Of a stretch of 64,000 nucleotides of DNA, positions 37,177 through 49,624 are shown one piece after another (position 1 is the first letter of the stretch; each line of letters opens with the position of its first letter). The notes under the pieces were generated by a model. The model saw only the letters and a list, made by a program, of their open reading frames with translations. It was not told where the DNA came from and made no database searches. Source of the DNA: Guyanagaster necrorhizus (lineage: Eukaryota > Basidiomycota > Agaricomycetes > Agaricales > Physalacriaceae); contig NW_025064883.1 in assembly GCF_019112545.1 (NCBI RefSeq), forward strand, positions 1,721,907 through 1,785,906. The letters run 5' to 3'. A program made the translations under genes and the position numbers.

Positions 37177-40100
37177 TTAATTTAGAGAGAGCTTATAATC
37201 ATGAATTGTATCAGCTGCATTCATATGGCATTCATTGATCCACTGGTTAGATTCAGGACTATAGCTCTTTCAGCTGACCAGATAATCAATGGTTGTTCAT
37301 GACTTTCCACTATGAGCACAGACTTTTTGAAGCTGATGATTGAGAACTTAGTCAACCTCATAGTGTTCTTCATCATCAATTAATTTGGGATCAGATGGTG
37401 GTGAGCATTTTTGATTTGGAAAGACAGGAGTGATGTATGAGATAAGGAGTGATTTGTTGAAGATGTCATAGATCTGCCAGCCAACTGGCAGCCAGAGTTT
37501 ATATGCTAATAGATCAATTTTGGCAATGATTAAAAATAGACCAGTGTGCTTGTCAGCTAACTTCTGTTTCAGATGGGGAAGATGTAGGTGGCTCATGTCA
37601 AGCCAGACTTTGTTGTTAATGGAGTATTCATAAGTGGAGTGGCAGTGCTTGTCATATTGTGTCTTCATGAATGCTGCTATTTTTTTGAAGGCAGCATGGG
37701 TTTCATTATGGATTTTAGACATGGTGCAGATAAAATCTGAGAAAGTGGATGTCATAGTCAGTAGTCAGTCAGTGTGTGATATGTTTGGATAGTGGCTATA
37801 ATTGATGAAGAAAGGGGTTTTCTCCATGGCAGAATAGACATGGTTATTATGTTGAAATGTGGCTAATGCAAGCCACTTAACTCAATTATCCTGTTGGTAA
37901 TTAATGAACATATAGAGATATTTTTCCATCTCCTGGTTCACATGCTCTGTCTGACCATTGGTTTAGGGATGATATGTGGTAGAAGCATTACTTTGAATGT
38001 TTAAAAGGTGATATAGATCATTAAGAAACTTGGATATGAATTGTGATTCTTGATCAGAGATTATAATCTGTGGTATTTCATATTTTGCATAGACTTTGTC
38101 ACAAAGAATTTTTGTCCACCCTTCAGACAATAGTTCTATCAAACATGCAATCAGGATAATGGCTTTAGAGAACTGATTAATGATTACAATGATCACATTA
38201 TAGTCATTACAATCAAGTAGACCAGTGATCATGTTGACTGAAATGTGAGTCCAAGGCCCTTGCAGAATCTCATTTGGATAAAGTGAGGCCACTCATGACT
38301 GAGTAGATACCTTCTCTTATTGGCAGATTTCACATTCCTTCATGTATTATTCTATATCCTGTCTCATCTTCAGCCACTAATATTTCCATAGGATCAACTC
38401 TTTGGTCTTCATAATCTCTGGATATTCTGCTGTCATGTGATCATGGCATGTTGCAATGATCTCCTCATAAAGTTAATGATCTCAGGGTATATAAATCCTT
38501 TTATCATAGCAAATCAATCTGTTGTCCTTGGTTATCTCTTGCTTATGATTGAGGGATGAGGCCACTCATTGGTTCCATTGACTGGTATTCTATGTGATGC
38601 TCTTGATCTGCTCATAGATCTCCTCCTCTATTGGCATAATTATCACATGAAAATATTCAGGCTTTAATAATACCACTCTTTTGTTGTTCTCACTTCTCTG
38701 GTTATGGTCTACTCATCAATTAAGTAGGTTGGCCTTCCTATTTGCAGTGCCAGCTTTATAGTGTAGTGTGTAATCATATTTGGACAGCTTTGTGACCTAT
38801 CATGCCTGTCATTGATTAAGCTTTTGAGAGAGTTGGAAGTAGCAGAGATTCTGATGATTAGTCTAGATCTCAAAGGTCTGAATCATTCCAATCAAATAAT
38901 GATGCCATTCTGTGAGGGCTAACATGATTGCCAATAGCTCTTTGCCATATATTTCATAGTTGTGCTCAGTGATAGTCAGTGCCTTGAAAAGAAAGGCCAC
39001 TGGTCACTACTTTCTGTCCTATTTCTGAGAGAGCACAGCACTGATTGCTTTCTCACTGGAGTCTGCTTTCATTCTGAATTTTCTCTTCTGTGTTGGAATC
39101 ACAAGAATGATGTTTTCTGCAAGATGTCACTTGAGATCATTAAATGCAGTTTGTTGAGAGGGCCTCCAATTCCAGAAGGCATTGCCAGTTAATTGAGTCA
39201 TAGGTCATATGACCTTGTTGTAATCCTAGATGAATCACTGGTAGAAGTTTGTAAATCTAAAGAAAAATTGTAATTCCTTCTTCTTCATTGGTGTTGGCCA
39301 TTCAGTGACTCCTGCAACTTTGACTGGATCCATCCAGATACTTCCTTCACTGATGATCACTCTGAGATATTCTGTCTTTAGCACTTCAAACTTGCACTTC
39401 TCCACTTTGAGAAATAATTTGTGCTTCCTCATTAATGCAAGTACCTGTCAAACCAGGTGTTGATGTTCTTTGTGATTCTTGGATATGATAAGGATATTAT
39501 CAAGGTAAATAATGATCTTTCTGATGGCAATGAGATCTTTAAAGATGTCATTCATCATCTATTAGAAGGTCACCAGAGAGTTGGTGAGTCCAAAGAACAT
39601 GATGGTCAGTTTGAATAGCTCTCAGTTAGTCTGGAAGGCTGTCTTCCACTCATTGCTCTCCTTGATTCATACATTGTTATACTCCTATCTGATGTTGAGT
39701 TTGGTGTAATGGTAGGCCCCTTGTAGCTTGTCCATGAGTTCTGAGATTAACAGAAAAGGGTACTGGTTCTTGATTGTTATCTTGTTTAGTTTTTGGTAAT
39801 CTTGAACTGGTTGAAGTTTTCTGTTCTTCTTTTTGATGAAGAAGAATGGGGATGCTATTAGTGATTTTGAAGATCTGATGCACCTGCTAGATAGGTTCTC
39901 TTTCAAGAATTTGTCAAGTTTCTGTTGCTCAGAGTAGCTGAGGAGATATGTCTTGCAGTCTAGATTGGTGTTAGTATTTGGAACTAGTTTGATAGCATGG
40001 TCTCATAGTTTCAGCTTTGGTAGCATGTCAAAGCTCTCCTTACTGAATAGATCCTAATAGTCTCAGGCCCACTCAGATACTATCTCCTTGAATGTTCTTT

Positions 40101-41270
40101 TCTCCTTTCCCATATTGGCCTTTGTAGCTAGATTGTTCACATGATGCATAGCCCAAATGTGTATTGCCTGTTCTATATCAATAGTGAGAATAGTTTTGCT
40201 GTTCTCCATCTCCTTATCCCAGTGGTCCCTGGAGTCCTCATCTGGTAGCTCAAAAGGAATTTTGTGACACTGACATTGAGTGAAGATGATTCTTCTGGTT
40301 TTCCAGTTGACTAGTAGATTATGCTGAATGAGCCAGTCATAATTGAGAAACACTTCCTTGGTTTCTAGATCAGCAATGGCTAAGTTGATCCATTTGGAAT
40401 AATCTCTATAGTTAGCTGGAGTTTGACAAACTCAGTTATTAAACTAGCTTAGTTCTTTGTGCTGTCTGCATTATAAACAGAGATGAGGATGGCAGTGGCT
40501 CACATCAGCAACCCATATCTGATGACAAAGGCATAATTTATTGAACTTCCAGTACACCCACTATCAATCAGGGCTGTTACTGCATGCATAGTATGAGAGG
40601 TGAGCATTTTAATTTGAGCCTTGGTAGTCAGGTCCTGCCCTGAGGTCTTTTGTTGCTGGATGTACTTTTTAGGTCCTCTGAGCTTATTGAGCCATTCTAA
40701 GGCTTGGTGCTGCTCAGTCATTTTCATCCTTTCTATTATTTTGACAATCATCTCCTCAGCACATATCTTATGTACTCAGTTCTTGAGTACTGATTTCACT
40801 TCTTCTTCTGTCCTCACATTCTTGATAGTGCACCAAGTCTATTTGGTGTCAAAGGGCTTAAGCCATCCAGTGGAGATTGCTCTCCCTGTTCAGCTCTTAG
40901 GTGGTTGAGTTTTAGCTTTTGGCAATTCTTTCAGTGGTCTTGTAATGGTGGACTGGGATATATTTGAATACACATATAATTTAGGCATAACTACAGAGGT
41001 ACTATGAGTCTGTCCAGCAGCTACATGAGACACACTATGAAGTCCTTTGGCTGATCTAGTGGAATTGCTCACTGGTCAGCCCTATCTTTTACCTCCTCAA
41101 TCTTCATATCTTTTCCTAATTTCTCCAGTCTGTCAGCCTCTTTCTGTAGTTTGGTGATCTGTGTTCATATATCTTCCCAGTATGCTTTTTCTTTGGACAG
41201 TCTCACAATAAGTGTCTCTTCTATCTGCAGTTGAGACACTTGCCTTTCTTCTTCAGCTGGTCTATATCTA
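37177..41270 (-). pseudogene. Decayed pol of element 1 (PR-RT-RH-IN-chromodomain)
   Basis: Collinear with the intact pol at 59,868-63,908. The stop codon is conserved in place (KLSLN then TAA). The longest surviving frames are 135 codons (37,348-37,755) and 109 codons (37,963-38,292, NMITGLLDCNDYN and IIISDQESQF, where the integrase SDRG is SDQE). The protease keeps DSG. The numerous in-frame stops are TGA, TAG and TAA where the intact copy has Arg, Gln or Trp codons. Confidence 0.88.
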
Positions 41271-44215
41271 TTGGCTTACTGCTTCCGATATACATGGTCC
41301 CAATATCTGTCTTCTGCATCTTATAGGTTGGAGTGTTAGAGGGGATGAAACCAGTATTAGTAGTACTAGTGGTATTACTAGGCTTTGTGTTCAATAGCTG
41401 ATAGAGTTTTTGATCACCCTGTAGATTGGCCTGTTCTGTCTTTTGCTGCTGTCACTCTTTGTTTATCTCTATGATGCATTTCTTCCATACATCATATTCC
41501 TTCAGAATATTGATGCTGATATCTGAGATCATCTTGATATAGAAGAGAGGTGCCTCTTATTTGAGTATCTTGACCATTCTACTATTATTGGTGATATTGT
41601 CCTGTATTCTAGCAAGCTTGCTGAGCTATTTCAGTTTGTCAAAGTACTCACTGGCTATCTTATCTCTTATTTGTAGCTCCTTCATTTTATTCTTATATAC
41701 TTCTTGTACTGTGGGATCAATGAATTTGTCATAGAGCATTTGTTTCAATACTGGCCAGAATGGTAGTCAATAATGTTGCCTGGTTATCAAGTAGAAGTTG
41801 GAAGAGACCAAGGTTCATCAAACCTTGATCTTGTCTTTGAGATATGATGCAGCAAAGATGACTTGGTAAATGTCAAAGGTGAGATACACTGAGTATACCT
41901 CAAAATATTATTTGCAGTCAATGAGAAACTAGTCAATGTTGTCTGATGTGCCCTTGAAGGGATGGGGCTTCTGAAGTAGATTGGATCAGCAGTTAATGAT
42001 AGCAGCATCCTGGGGTAATGCCTCCATCAGGTTTGGATACTGATTGAACAGTGGTCATCTCCATTCAGTTAGTAGGCCAGAGAACAAATGAAGTGAATTG
42101 TTATCAGTGATCAGGCTCTCTGTTGGTTCCATCTCTTTTTATATGATAATCCCATTTCATATGATGAATCTGAGCTTGACAGCTTCTGGATTGTCTTTCT
42201 CTGAGGCTTTGCCACTGGGACTGGCTTTGTTTGATGACAGTTGGCCACTAAAAAGTCAGCTCCTTTTGTCAGTCCAAGGATTCCAAAATCCAGTGAGTCA
42301 GATGTTTGGTTGAGATCATGGCCAGGCAAGCCAGCTTGCAGAGCTTCAGACAGATAGTACTGAGTAGGTATATTGAGTACAGAAGCTTTGAATGGATGAT
42401 GCTATGTAGATGGCCCACTTTGAAGTGACAGAGGGGGTTTATAGCATAGGTTGAACCTTGTGTTTCAACTTGTATGCTGGGAGTCTACCCAATGAGTTCT
42501 CAGGGTGGTTCTTATTATAAATAAAAATTGCTTGCTTAGTCATAGCATACTATAAAATATCAATTTTTTCAATATTGAGTGTGACTTTATACTCTTGTCC
42601 CAAGAGTGTCATTAGCCAGCTGATGTCTTTCCATAAGATAGCTACCCCTTTCTGGTATAGCCTTAAATATTCTTTCTCTCATTCTCATTGAATTTCCTCT
42701 CCTAATGCTTCTTCATTCATATCCTCTTCTGTGTATTCAATTTATTTCTCCCACTTAAGAGGAACATCTTTCTCCTCCTTCTTGTTCTCTTCTGCCTCTT
42801 CCTTCTTGCTCTCTTTAGTGAGATGGTTGTCAGGCTAGTCATAAATGGATGAGGTGTGAGGTTTGATTGTTGCAGAGGAACTGCCATTCATTTTGAGTGC
42901 TGGATATGGCAGTGTCAGAGCTGGTCCCAGGAGAAGGCTGTGATTAGAGTTGACTGGTGTCAGCCTCAGTGCCTCCTCTGTTGCTGCCACACTCTCTCTG
43001 CTCCTTCAGTTTATGGCAATACCAGCAGAAGTTTTGGTAGAATTAAGAGTTGAGAAATAATCCCACAACTCTCTCTCTAAGAAATTATCAGATACTGTGA
43101 TCACTGATATGGATGTTGAGAAAGACTCAAAGTCTATAGACATTGAGGATGGATTTGGCATCTGAGGGAATGGTATCTGGATTGGTGGTATCAGTATTTC
43201 TGGGAGGAGGGAGATAGGTGTTCTGCTGCACTACCTCACTGATAGTGACAGTTTCTATCATGCTAGGCTCTCAGAAGGGAAAGCCTGTAGTTTTTGATTG
43301 AAGTCTGTACTATGTTAGAGAGATGAAGCCCCAAGTAGTAGTCTTGAGCTTCCACTGATATTGTCAGTATTAGACATCATATTGTGTAGCCTCATGCTTG
43401 TCCTGAGTCTGAGCCACTTCATACTCAGCAAGCTGTCAGGCTTATTCTTCAGTGGTAGTAATTAGTAACTTGTGTGGTATACCTGTGATATCTTGCTTAT
43501 CTTGGCTAATCTCATCTGCAACTGTTGGTCCTTCACATTCTTCAGCTTGTTCTGGCTTGAGGTCTCTGAAATAGGGATCACTGTGCTAAGATGGCACTGG
43601 ACTACTTTCTGGTGTAACATAGAGGAAGCTGTGTCCAGAGCCTGGAGCCATCCAAGAGGCATCAAGAGAGTCTCTGGTATGGTCTCTAATTCTATGCTCA
43701 GGTAGAGCAGTGAAAGAGTTGGAGAATGGCTTGGTGTCAAAGAAGTCATTGGAGAGATCCTTATTCTCATGGTCTGAGACTAGAGGGAGGTTTGTCAACT
43801 GTGTCTATAGGTTTTGGAATCCAGTGTGCTGATTGTTGCTGTTTCTGCTGTTTGATCAGTGAAGTTCTGGGGAATATTGGTGTCTTTCTTTCTCCTCATG
43901 AATCTGCAGACTTGAGCTGCCAGATTAGGCTGTGAGTACAGTTCTGAACATCAGCAGAAGGAGGTTCTAGCAGAGACTGGGATGTCATAAAAAGGGAGGT
44001 CTGAGATGATATTTTGTAGAATCTATTGTATTTGTTTAAAGGCATGATAGTGTCAGACTACCTAGGGGTTTACTGATTGTCATCCTTAACAATGTTGGAT
44101 GATGGCTAGAAGCCTTAGGAGAGTTTCAATAATGGAGGCTAAAAGCCTAAAGAAGTCATCTGTGAGATCAGAAGTTGATATGTTCAATGGTGGCATTTGG
44201 TTTTCTTCATGTGTA
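41210..44215 (-). pseudogene. Decayed gag and N-terminal ORF of element 1
   Basis: The CCHC knuckle region reads KKKGKCLNCR near 41,215-41,260. Further right on the minus strand come the capsid-like part (about 41,400-42,000), an acidic and Pro/Ser-rich region (42,700-43,900), and an N-terminal stretch (DDFFRLLASIIETLLRLLAI, near 44,100-44,170) that matches the hydrophobic start of the intact copy. In the middle, two frames of the same DNA match two frames of the intact copy (ETLLMPLGW in one, RDSLDASWM in the other). Confidence 0.75.
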
Positions 44216-44255
44216 TTGTGTATAAGAAAAGAGAAGCTAGAAGCTTCAAGCTAAT

Positions 44256-44713
44256 TATTAAGCCTAAGTCACATGTGATCTAAATATGTGATAAACTAAT
44301 GCTGTATTAAGTTCATACAGTCATGTCAGAGTTCACTATATGTGTCTGTTGATCTAATGCTTCAAGGCCAAAGACAGTCAGCTCAAGATGAAGTGATGAA
44401 GAATAAACTTTAGCTTGAAGCTGGAGATATACAGTGAGAGCTATACTACTTATATACTGTTTGTCCAAGATATAAATATATGCCTACTAATTGTGTGTTT
44501 TCAAGCTATAGTGCTTGTTGTCCTTAAGCATTGTGACTATCTACAAAAGAGTATTATCTATTATTGAAGAACATTATTATTGTCAGAGAACAATAGCAGA
44601 CTCAGCCTATTATAGTGACTAAGCCTGTTCTACAGTCTTAAGCACTGGTCTAGGTGCTCTGACTAAGCATAAATAGGGGTTAATTAAGAAAGAAAAATGG
44701 AAAAATTATAACA
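44256..44713 (-). repeat. Element 1 LTR, right (5' LTR in element sense)
   Basis: 458 bases, from TATTAAGCCT (the terminal TG has become TA) to TTATAACA, matching 36689-37144. In the minus sense the primer-binding site lies next to it (44240-44255). Confidence 0.9.
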
Positions 44714-44718
44714 GTTTT
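44714..44718. repeat. Target-site duplication, right (GTTTT)
   Basis: Second copy of GTTTT flanking element 1. Confidence 0.75.
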
Positions 44719-47700
44719 TGTTTCTAAGCTCTATAAGTTTTCTTTTTTTTTTTGTGAACTTTTCTAATTTTTGTTTCTCAGCACTTGTAACTGAAATCTG
44801 AAATCTTCATCAGCTTCACCAAGAGAGCCATAGGATTTCTTTGACTTCATGAAAAACTTATCTGATCATAGTATGTTCAACTTTATTAGCTAAAAGAGCA
44901 TATGTAATGAGTTGATGCATTGAGACTTTGCTTATTTTTATTTATTTATAATCTTAGTTAGTATTTGATTTACCACTAAACCAGCATATAAAGTAGCTAG
45001 TTCATTTGTATTGAGTCAAAGACTTTGACAATCAACAGTCTATAGCTGTCTACAATTGTGTGAGTTCCTCATGTGCTACTTTCACAGTTTTTCTCTCTTC
45101 ATTGGCCACTGATTCCATAAAAATTCAAAAATACTAGTCTATTTGGTATATTCAAAGTCCATCACTTGCAAAATTTCAACTGCTAAAGGTTGATTATAGG
45201 AGAACCATAAACAAACAATCTGACTGCAAGCAGCTATATGATCATGAATGACTCTTCTCTCAGTTAGCAATATTCTTGGTCAAATAGTAAGTGATATCTA
45301 ATCTGTTCTCCTCTCATCTATCTTGGTTGGTTTTTCATTATCTCATTATCTTTATAAATATGTTGAAAGATGTCTCTCTTATTCTATAGAGTGGAAAATT
45401 TTCTGGGAATACCACTTATACACTTAGCAGCAGTGACACTTAAGTGAAATCTGATTGATCTAACATCTTTGTATCATCATCATCAGATGAAGCCTTTTAT
45501 ACTCACTTCAACTGTTGTGCAGCTCTGGTGAGTGACATGAACTCTACCTCAACAGTAGACAATGCTATGGTAGCCTGACATTTAGCACTCCACAAAATAG
45601 GATTATCTTTTATCATAAAGATATATCTTAAGATAGACCTCATCATGTCTTTATATTCTCCATAGTTGATATTGACAAAATCTGTCAGTTTGAGTGGTTC
45701 CCTCCATCTCTAAGTGATTTTATAGTCTATTATTGTTTTAATGTAGTTAATAACATGCATTAGTGAGTTTCAATGTGCTAGACCAGAATTATTCTAAAAT
45801 CATAAAAGTGGGCTTATGACATATGCAAGATTAGGTCTGGTGGCAAGTTGCTCTCATATCATGGATTTAAGGATTTGATGATAGAGCTTTCTCTCTATCT
45901 TGTCTTTCTCTTTCTTTGAAGATAGCACTATTGTGGAATCAAGGATTGTCCCAACTGGCATAGATGTTGAACAGGATGGAATACTCTGTAAGTCAAACCT
46001 TTTAATAACATGCTCCCAATATAGTCATTGAGAGAGTCAGATAGTGTCAGCATCCAGTTTTGAGTCTATATGCATACTCAGGAGATAGCTATTCTCTCTC
46101 ATGTTTTTTATCTCCTATTGTTTAGCCAGTTCTTTCTTTCTCTTGTTGATCTCTTCAGCACTCATTGATGTGCTCTAAATATTGTTCATATATATGTTGG
46201 TAGTGATAAAAGATTCATCTTTCTTTTATTTTGTTCAGACATAAAGATCTACCTGGGACATATAATATTCAAGATTATCATACATCTTTGCCAGCATCTC
46301 AAACCAGTCATGTGTGTCTTGCATTGTGCTATATATCATGTGAACTAGCTTACAGACCTTGGCCTCTTTCTCAGATATAGCATATCTCTCTAGTTGGTAC
46401 ATGTAGATTTCTTTCTTAGTTTTACCATTCAAGTAGACTGAGACAAAGTAAAACTGCCACAGATAGAAGTCCATACTTGCTGCTATAGCTGCTATCATTC
46501 TGATTGATTTAAGACATATCACTGTTGTCTAAGTCTCATTATAGTTGATTCTGAGCTGAGTGTAGTCTTTTCCAACTAGCTTCATCTTGTTTCTAACTCA
46601 GTTTCCATCACTATTCCATTTGATATTATATATTCATATGGAGTCTATCATGTTTATCTCTGGAGTTACCAGTATCAAGTCTCAGATATATTTCAGGATG
46701 TGCATATTATATTTGGTGTCCATCACTATATATTATCAGTCTGAATCAAGTCATATAGCATCATTGTAATTCTTTGAGATATAGTGGGATGTCTTAGTGT
46801 CTGTGAGAAATGTGACATACTTATTGGAATTCATGCTCAATTTTCTCATCTGCATGACAGCTGCCTATAGATGTACAGAGTTAGTTGCCTATTTCTCTTC
46901 AGTACTTCTGGCATGGTTCTCAGACTGTTAGTACTCTTGAAATTTAGTAGCTGCTCACATTGGAGTCTTCAGCCTTGCTGAACAGTGTAGCAATAGCAGC
47001 TAAGTGACTCACTTTAGCTTCTGGCTCTTTAAAGCATCTGATACAATGTTGTTTTTATTGTTGTCAGTCATCAGAGTGTCAGTTGACTTGACTAGCTCTT
47101 TTTGGATCTCAGGATCAGGAAAAAGATCACCATTCAGCTCAGTCTCTCTCACTGATACTGTACAATGAGGTAAATCTTTCTCAAAAATGACATCATAAGA
47201 GATGAAGATTCTGCCATTGTTATTAAGTAATTTATAGTGACTCTAGATGCATACCTTAGTAATATTGCTTTGGTTGGCCAGCCATCTAACTTGCTTCCAC
47301 CAGAGACTTGTTGCTCATTCATTGTCAGTATTTTCACCCAGAAAGTACTTTCAAAAGCATAACATATTTTGGCATTGACTCTGCAGGTATGATGTTAGAG
47401 TGATAACATGATAGAATCAAGTTTCTAATGTATACTAAAACTACCACTGCTTCTACTCAGTATTTATGGGCAAGATCTGAGTCTTGCAGCAATGCACAAG
47501 TATCTTGAATGATCATATATATGACACTCTCTGCCAGTCCATTCTCTGATGATGAGTATAGTGCTGTTAGTTCTAAAATGATTCTGTGCTCTCTACAGTA
47601 GTTGACCCACTTTGACCTTACAAAGGCATTATCACCATATAAATGCTTAACTTGTCAGCCAGTCTGGTTTTTGGCTAATATGTGAAAGTCATCAAAGGCC

Positions 47701-47813
47701 TGAATTATGGTCTCATCTGACTTATCAGTGAGAAATGCCCCATGCTTGAATGATATGCTGCATTCACAATTGGTATGAAGTAAGACTTACTCCCATTTGA
47801 CACTATGTGACTA
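44719..47813 (-). mobile_element. Ty1/copia retrotransposon relic, CG-decayed
   Basis: Decayed copia pol on the minus strand. RNase H shows CQATIALSTVEVEFMSLTRAA (about 45,590-45,510), the copia hallmark ALSTxEAEY. RT appears at 46,235-46,522 (FVSVYLNGKTKKEIYMYQ, VCKLVHMIYST). Integrase lies at about 47,770-47,430 (GLAESVIYMIIQDTCALLQD, with the NGxAER motif degraded). The order RH-RT-IN from left to right on the minus strand is the copia order. No CG was found. No LTR pair is identified; the left end runs into element 1 and the right end is cut by the LTR of element 2. Confidence 0.8.
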
Positions 47814-48305
47814 TGTTAGGAACATGCCAATCGAGTGGGCTTGAGTGCATGTGTGGAGTTCAGCAGAGTGTGTAGGCATTGATGAAGCTATTGACAATGT
47901 CACCCTTGAGTCGGAGCCCAAGAATCTGGATGGACAGACCAGAGTTCCATCAGAGAAGTGAGCAAGAGTATTCTTCAGAGCAGAATCCAATGGGTGAAAT
48001 AGAGAAGGGTGAGTATGAAGTGTAGATGGCTTATCCAAGTTGATATTCAAACTGAGTAGCTATGATGATGTACATGGCTTTATATACTAATGGTAGCTAA
48101 TTCCGAGTTGGGTTCTATTGAGTTCCAGTGTCAGTATTCATTACTGAGTTTGGGGTCTAGATATTACAATGTGAAATATGGATGTGAAATGATACTGGTG
48201 AAATGAAATTAGTAGATAATAGGAAGCGGTTGGAGTCTGGTGGGTAGTGTGATTGGATTCGCAGTTGGTTGAGATGACATGGAGGCTGGTGGCATGCGTG
48301 TAACA
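47814..48305 (-). repeat. Element 2 LTR (3' LTR in element sense)
   Basis: 492 bases, TGTTAGGAAC...GTGTAACA, with TGTTA/TAACA inverted termini, directly followed by GTATCCCCCTCTT, the complement of a polypurine tract. The partner LTR is not in the window. Confidence 0.75.
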
Positions 48306-48323
48306 GTATCCCCCTCTTAGTGT

Positions 48324-48337
48324 TCTTGCCCTCAAGA
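48324..48337. other. Hairpin next to polypurine tract (element 2)
   Basis: TCTTG-CCCT-CAAGA lies six bases beyond the purine-tract complement, the same place as the hairpins of elements 1, 3 and 4, but with a different sequence. Confidence 0.5.
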
Positions 48338-48444
48338 GTGCAGATCCCGATGGCTGGTGGGGCCACATGGAAGATTGTTGGTGGCCGTAGGAGTTTTTTC
48401 AGCTTGATCTAAAACCACCATCTTCGCCTATGTCATTGCTTGCC

Positions 48445-49624
48445 ATGTATCATTGCTCATGCACTCCCAAGCCTTTGGTGAGGGGATCCACCCCCGATGG
48501 CCCTGAAGAGGCCAAGGAATTGTTTTGTCTGGAATGGTGAACCATGGAGGAAGAATATGTGGAGGCTGTGGAGAGCCATTTGGAGTGGCAAGGGGAGCAG
48601 GAGCAGGAGGAAAGAGTCCAGGCAAACTGTGTGGCCTGAGAGGCATGGAAAAAGGAGCAGAAGGAGGAGTTGGAGAGAAAGAGGGAGGAGGTTCAGCAGG
48701 CTGCAGAGAGGCAGGCTAAGGAGGCAGAGGAGGCATTGAAAGAGATGGCTTGGAGAGAAGCTGAGGAGAGGGAGACCATGGAGGCAGCGGCGAGGGCTGA
48801 GGCTGAGGAGGTAGAGCCAGAGGGGATGGTTGCAGAGGATGGGTTGCAAATGACCCCCACGGAGGCCATTGATTTTTGGCTGTGTCAAGTGTTGGCGGAA
48901 TGGTTTGGTCCTGGCCTCGGTCTTTGCTTCAAGAAGGTGACTCGCCCTATGCCTCTGGAATCTGATGATGAACAGGATAAGGGGACTGAGGGAGATGATG
49001 AGTCTGAGAAATCTGAGGGAACTCTGGAGAGGAGGAAGAGGGTGCAGGAGAGAAAGAGAAGAGCAGCGGGTCCGGCAGAGAAAAGCCATAAACGCAAGTT
49101 CAGGTCGAGGAGTGTAGTGGATGGCAGTGGGACAGAGGTGGTTGTTAGCCCCAAAAAGCAGGCAAAGTTGGAAGTGGCAGGACTGGTGGGGGGCGAGGAA
49201 TTGTTGGATGGTGAAAGTAAGTGTCTTGGTTTTCTTTCATGGCTCAACTTAGCTTTTTTTTTTTTGTTTTTAGAGTTGTGTGTGCTGTCGTCAAGATGAT
49301 GCTCAGTGTTATATATGCCTGGTAACCGAAGGTGCTGATCGAGGGTGGACTTGCTCTCGCTGCAAGATCAAGAAAACTGCCTGTTCATTCAATAAGGGGT
49401 TCACCACGAGCGAGGTGATCAGCAGTGTGGAGGTCTCTGCCGGTCTCTACCAACTTTCACAATTGATACACAAGTTGATGTGTCATGTGGATGAGTTGAT
49501 GGATGAGGTGGCAGATGTTCGCGATACTGTAGCAGGTCTTCAAGATGACTACAGTTCTGATGATATGTCATCTTCTTTGGAGCTGTTTTCGGAGTCTGAG
49601 ATGGAGGCCTGGAAGAAGGCCTGA
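48445..49624 (+). pseudogene. Antisense spliced gene: coiled-coil protein with cysteine cluster
   Basis: A plus-strand gene lying antisense inside the 3' region of element 2. From ATG at 48445 the frame reads CSCTPKPLVRGSTPDGPEEA, then a strongly charged Glu/Arg/Ala-rich coiled coil (RQAKEAEEALKEMAWREAEE), an acidic patch, basic patches of nuclear-signal type (RRKRVQERKRR, KSHKRKFRSR), an intron at about 49,224-49,276, and a cysteine cluster: CVCC, CYICL, CSRCKIKKTAC. A second helical region (LIHKLMCHVDELMDEVADV) precedes the TGA at 49622-49624. Two in-frame TGA codons (48538-48540, 48637-48639) interrupt the first exon, each one C-to-T step from Arg CGA. The pattern (paired CxxC plus coiled coil) recalls anonymous proteins common in Agaricomycete genomes. 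I infer that it travels with the retroelement, but it could be a captured host gene. Confidence 0.6.

Larger units (their letters stand above)
36689..44713 (-). mobile_element. Ty3/gypsy chromovirus, complete but CG-decayed (element 1)
   Basis: An 8.0 kb LTR retrotransposon on the minus strand, structurally complete with two LTRs and a target duplication but coding-dead. Short open frames match the intact element at 56,299 in collinear order: chromodomain and integrase C-terminus (37,180-37,755, ending LIDDEEHYEVD), integrase core (37,963-38,292), RNase H, RT (39,235-39,906, KVEKCKFEVL), protease (40,500-40,751, VTALIDSGCTGSSIN), CCHC gag (about 41,210-41,270) and the N-terminal ORF (about 43,900-44,200, ASIIETLLRLLAII). 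Arginine codons of the intact copy are systematically His, Cys, Gln or stop here, as expected from CG to TG/CA change. Nearly the same length as the intact element (about 8.07 kb) means little has been deleted. Confidence 0.92.

Noticed and set aside
48457..49089. 210-codon Leu/Ser-rich minus-strand ORF resembling a membrane protein
   Set aside because: It is the complement of Glu/Lys-rich codons of the plus-strand coiled coil; such complements always look hydrophobic.
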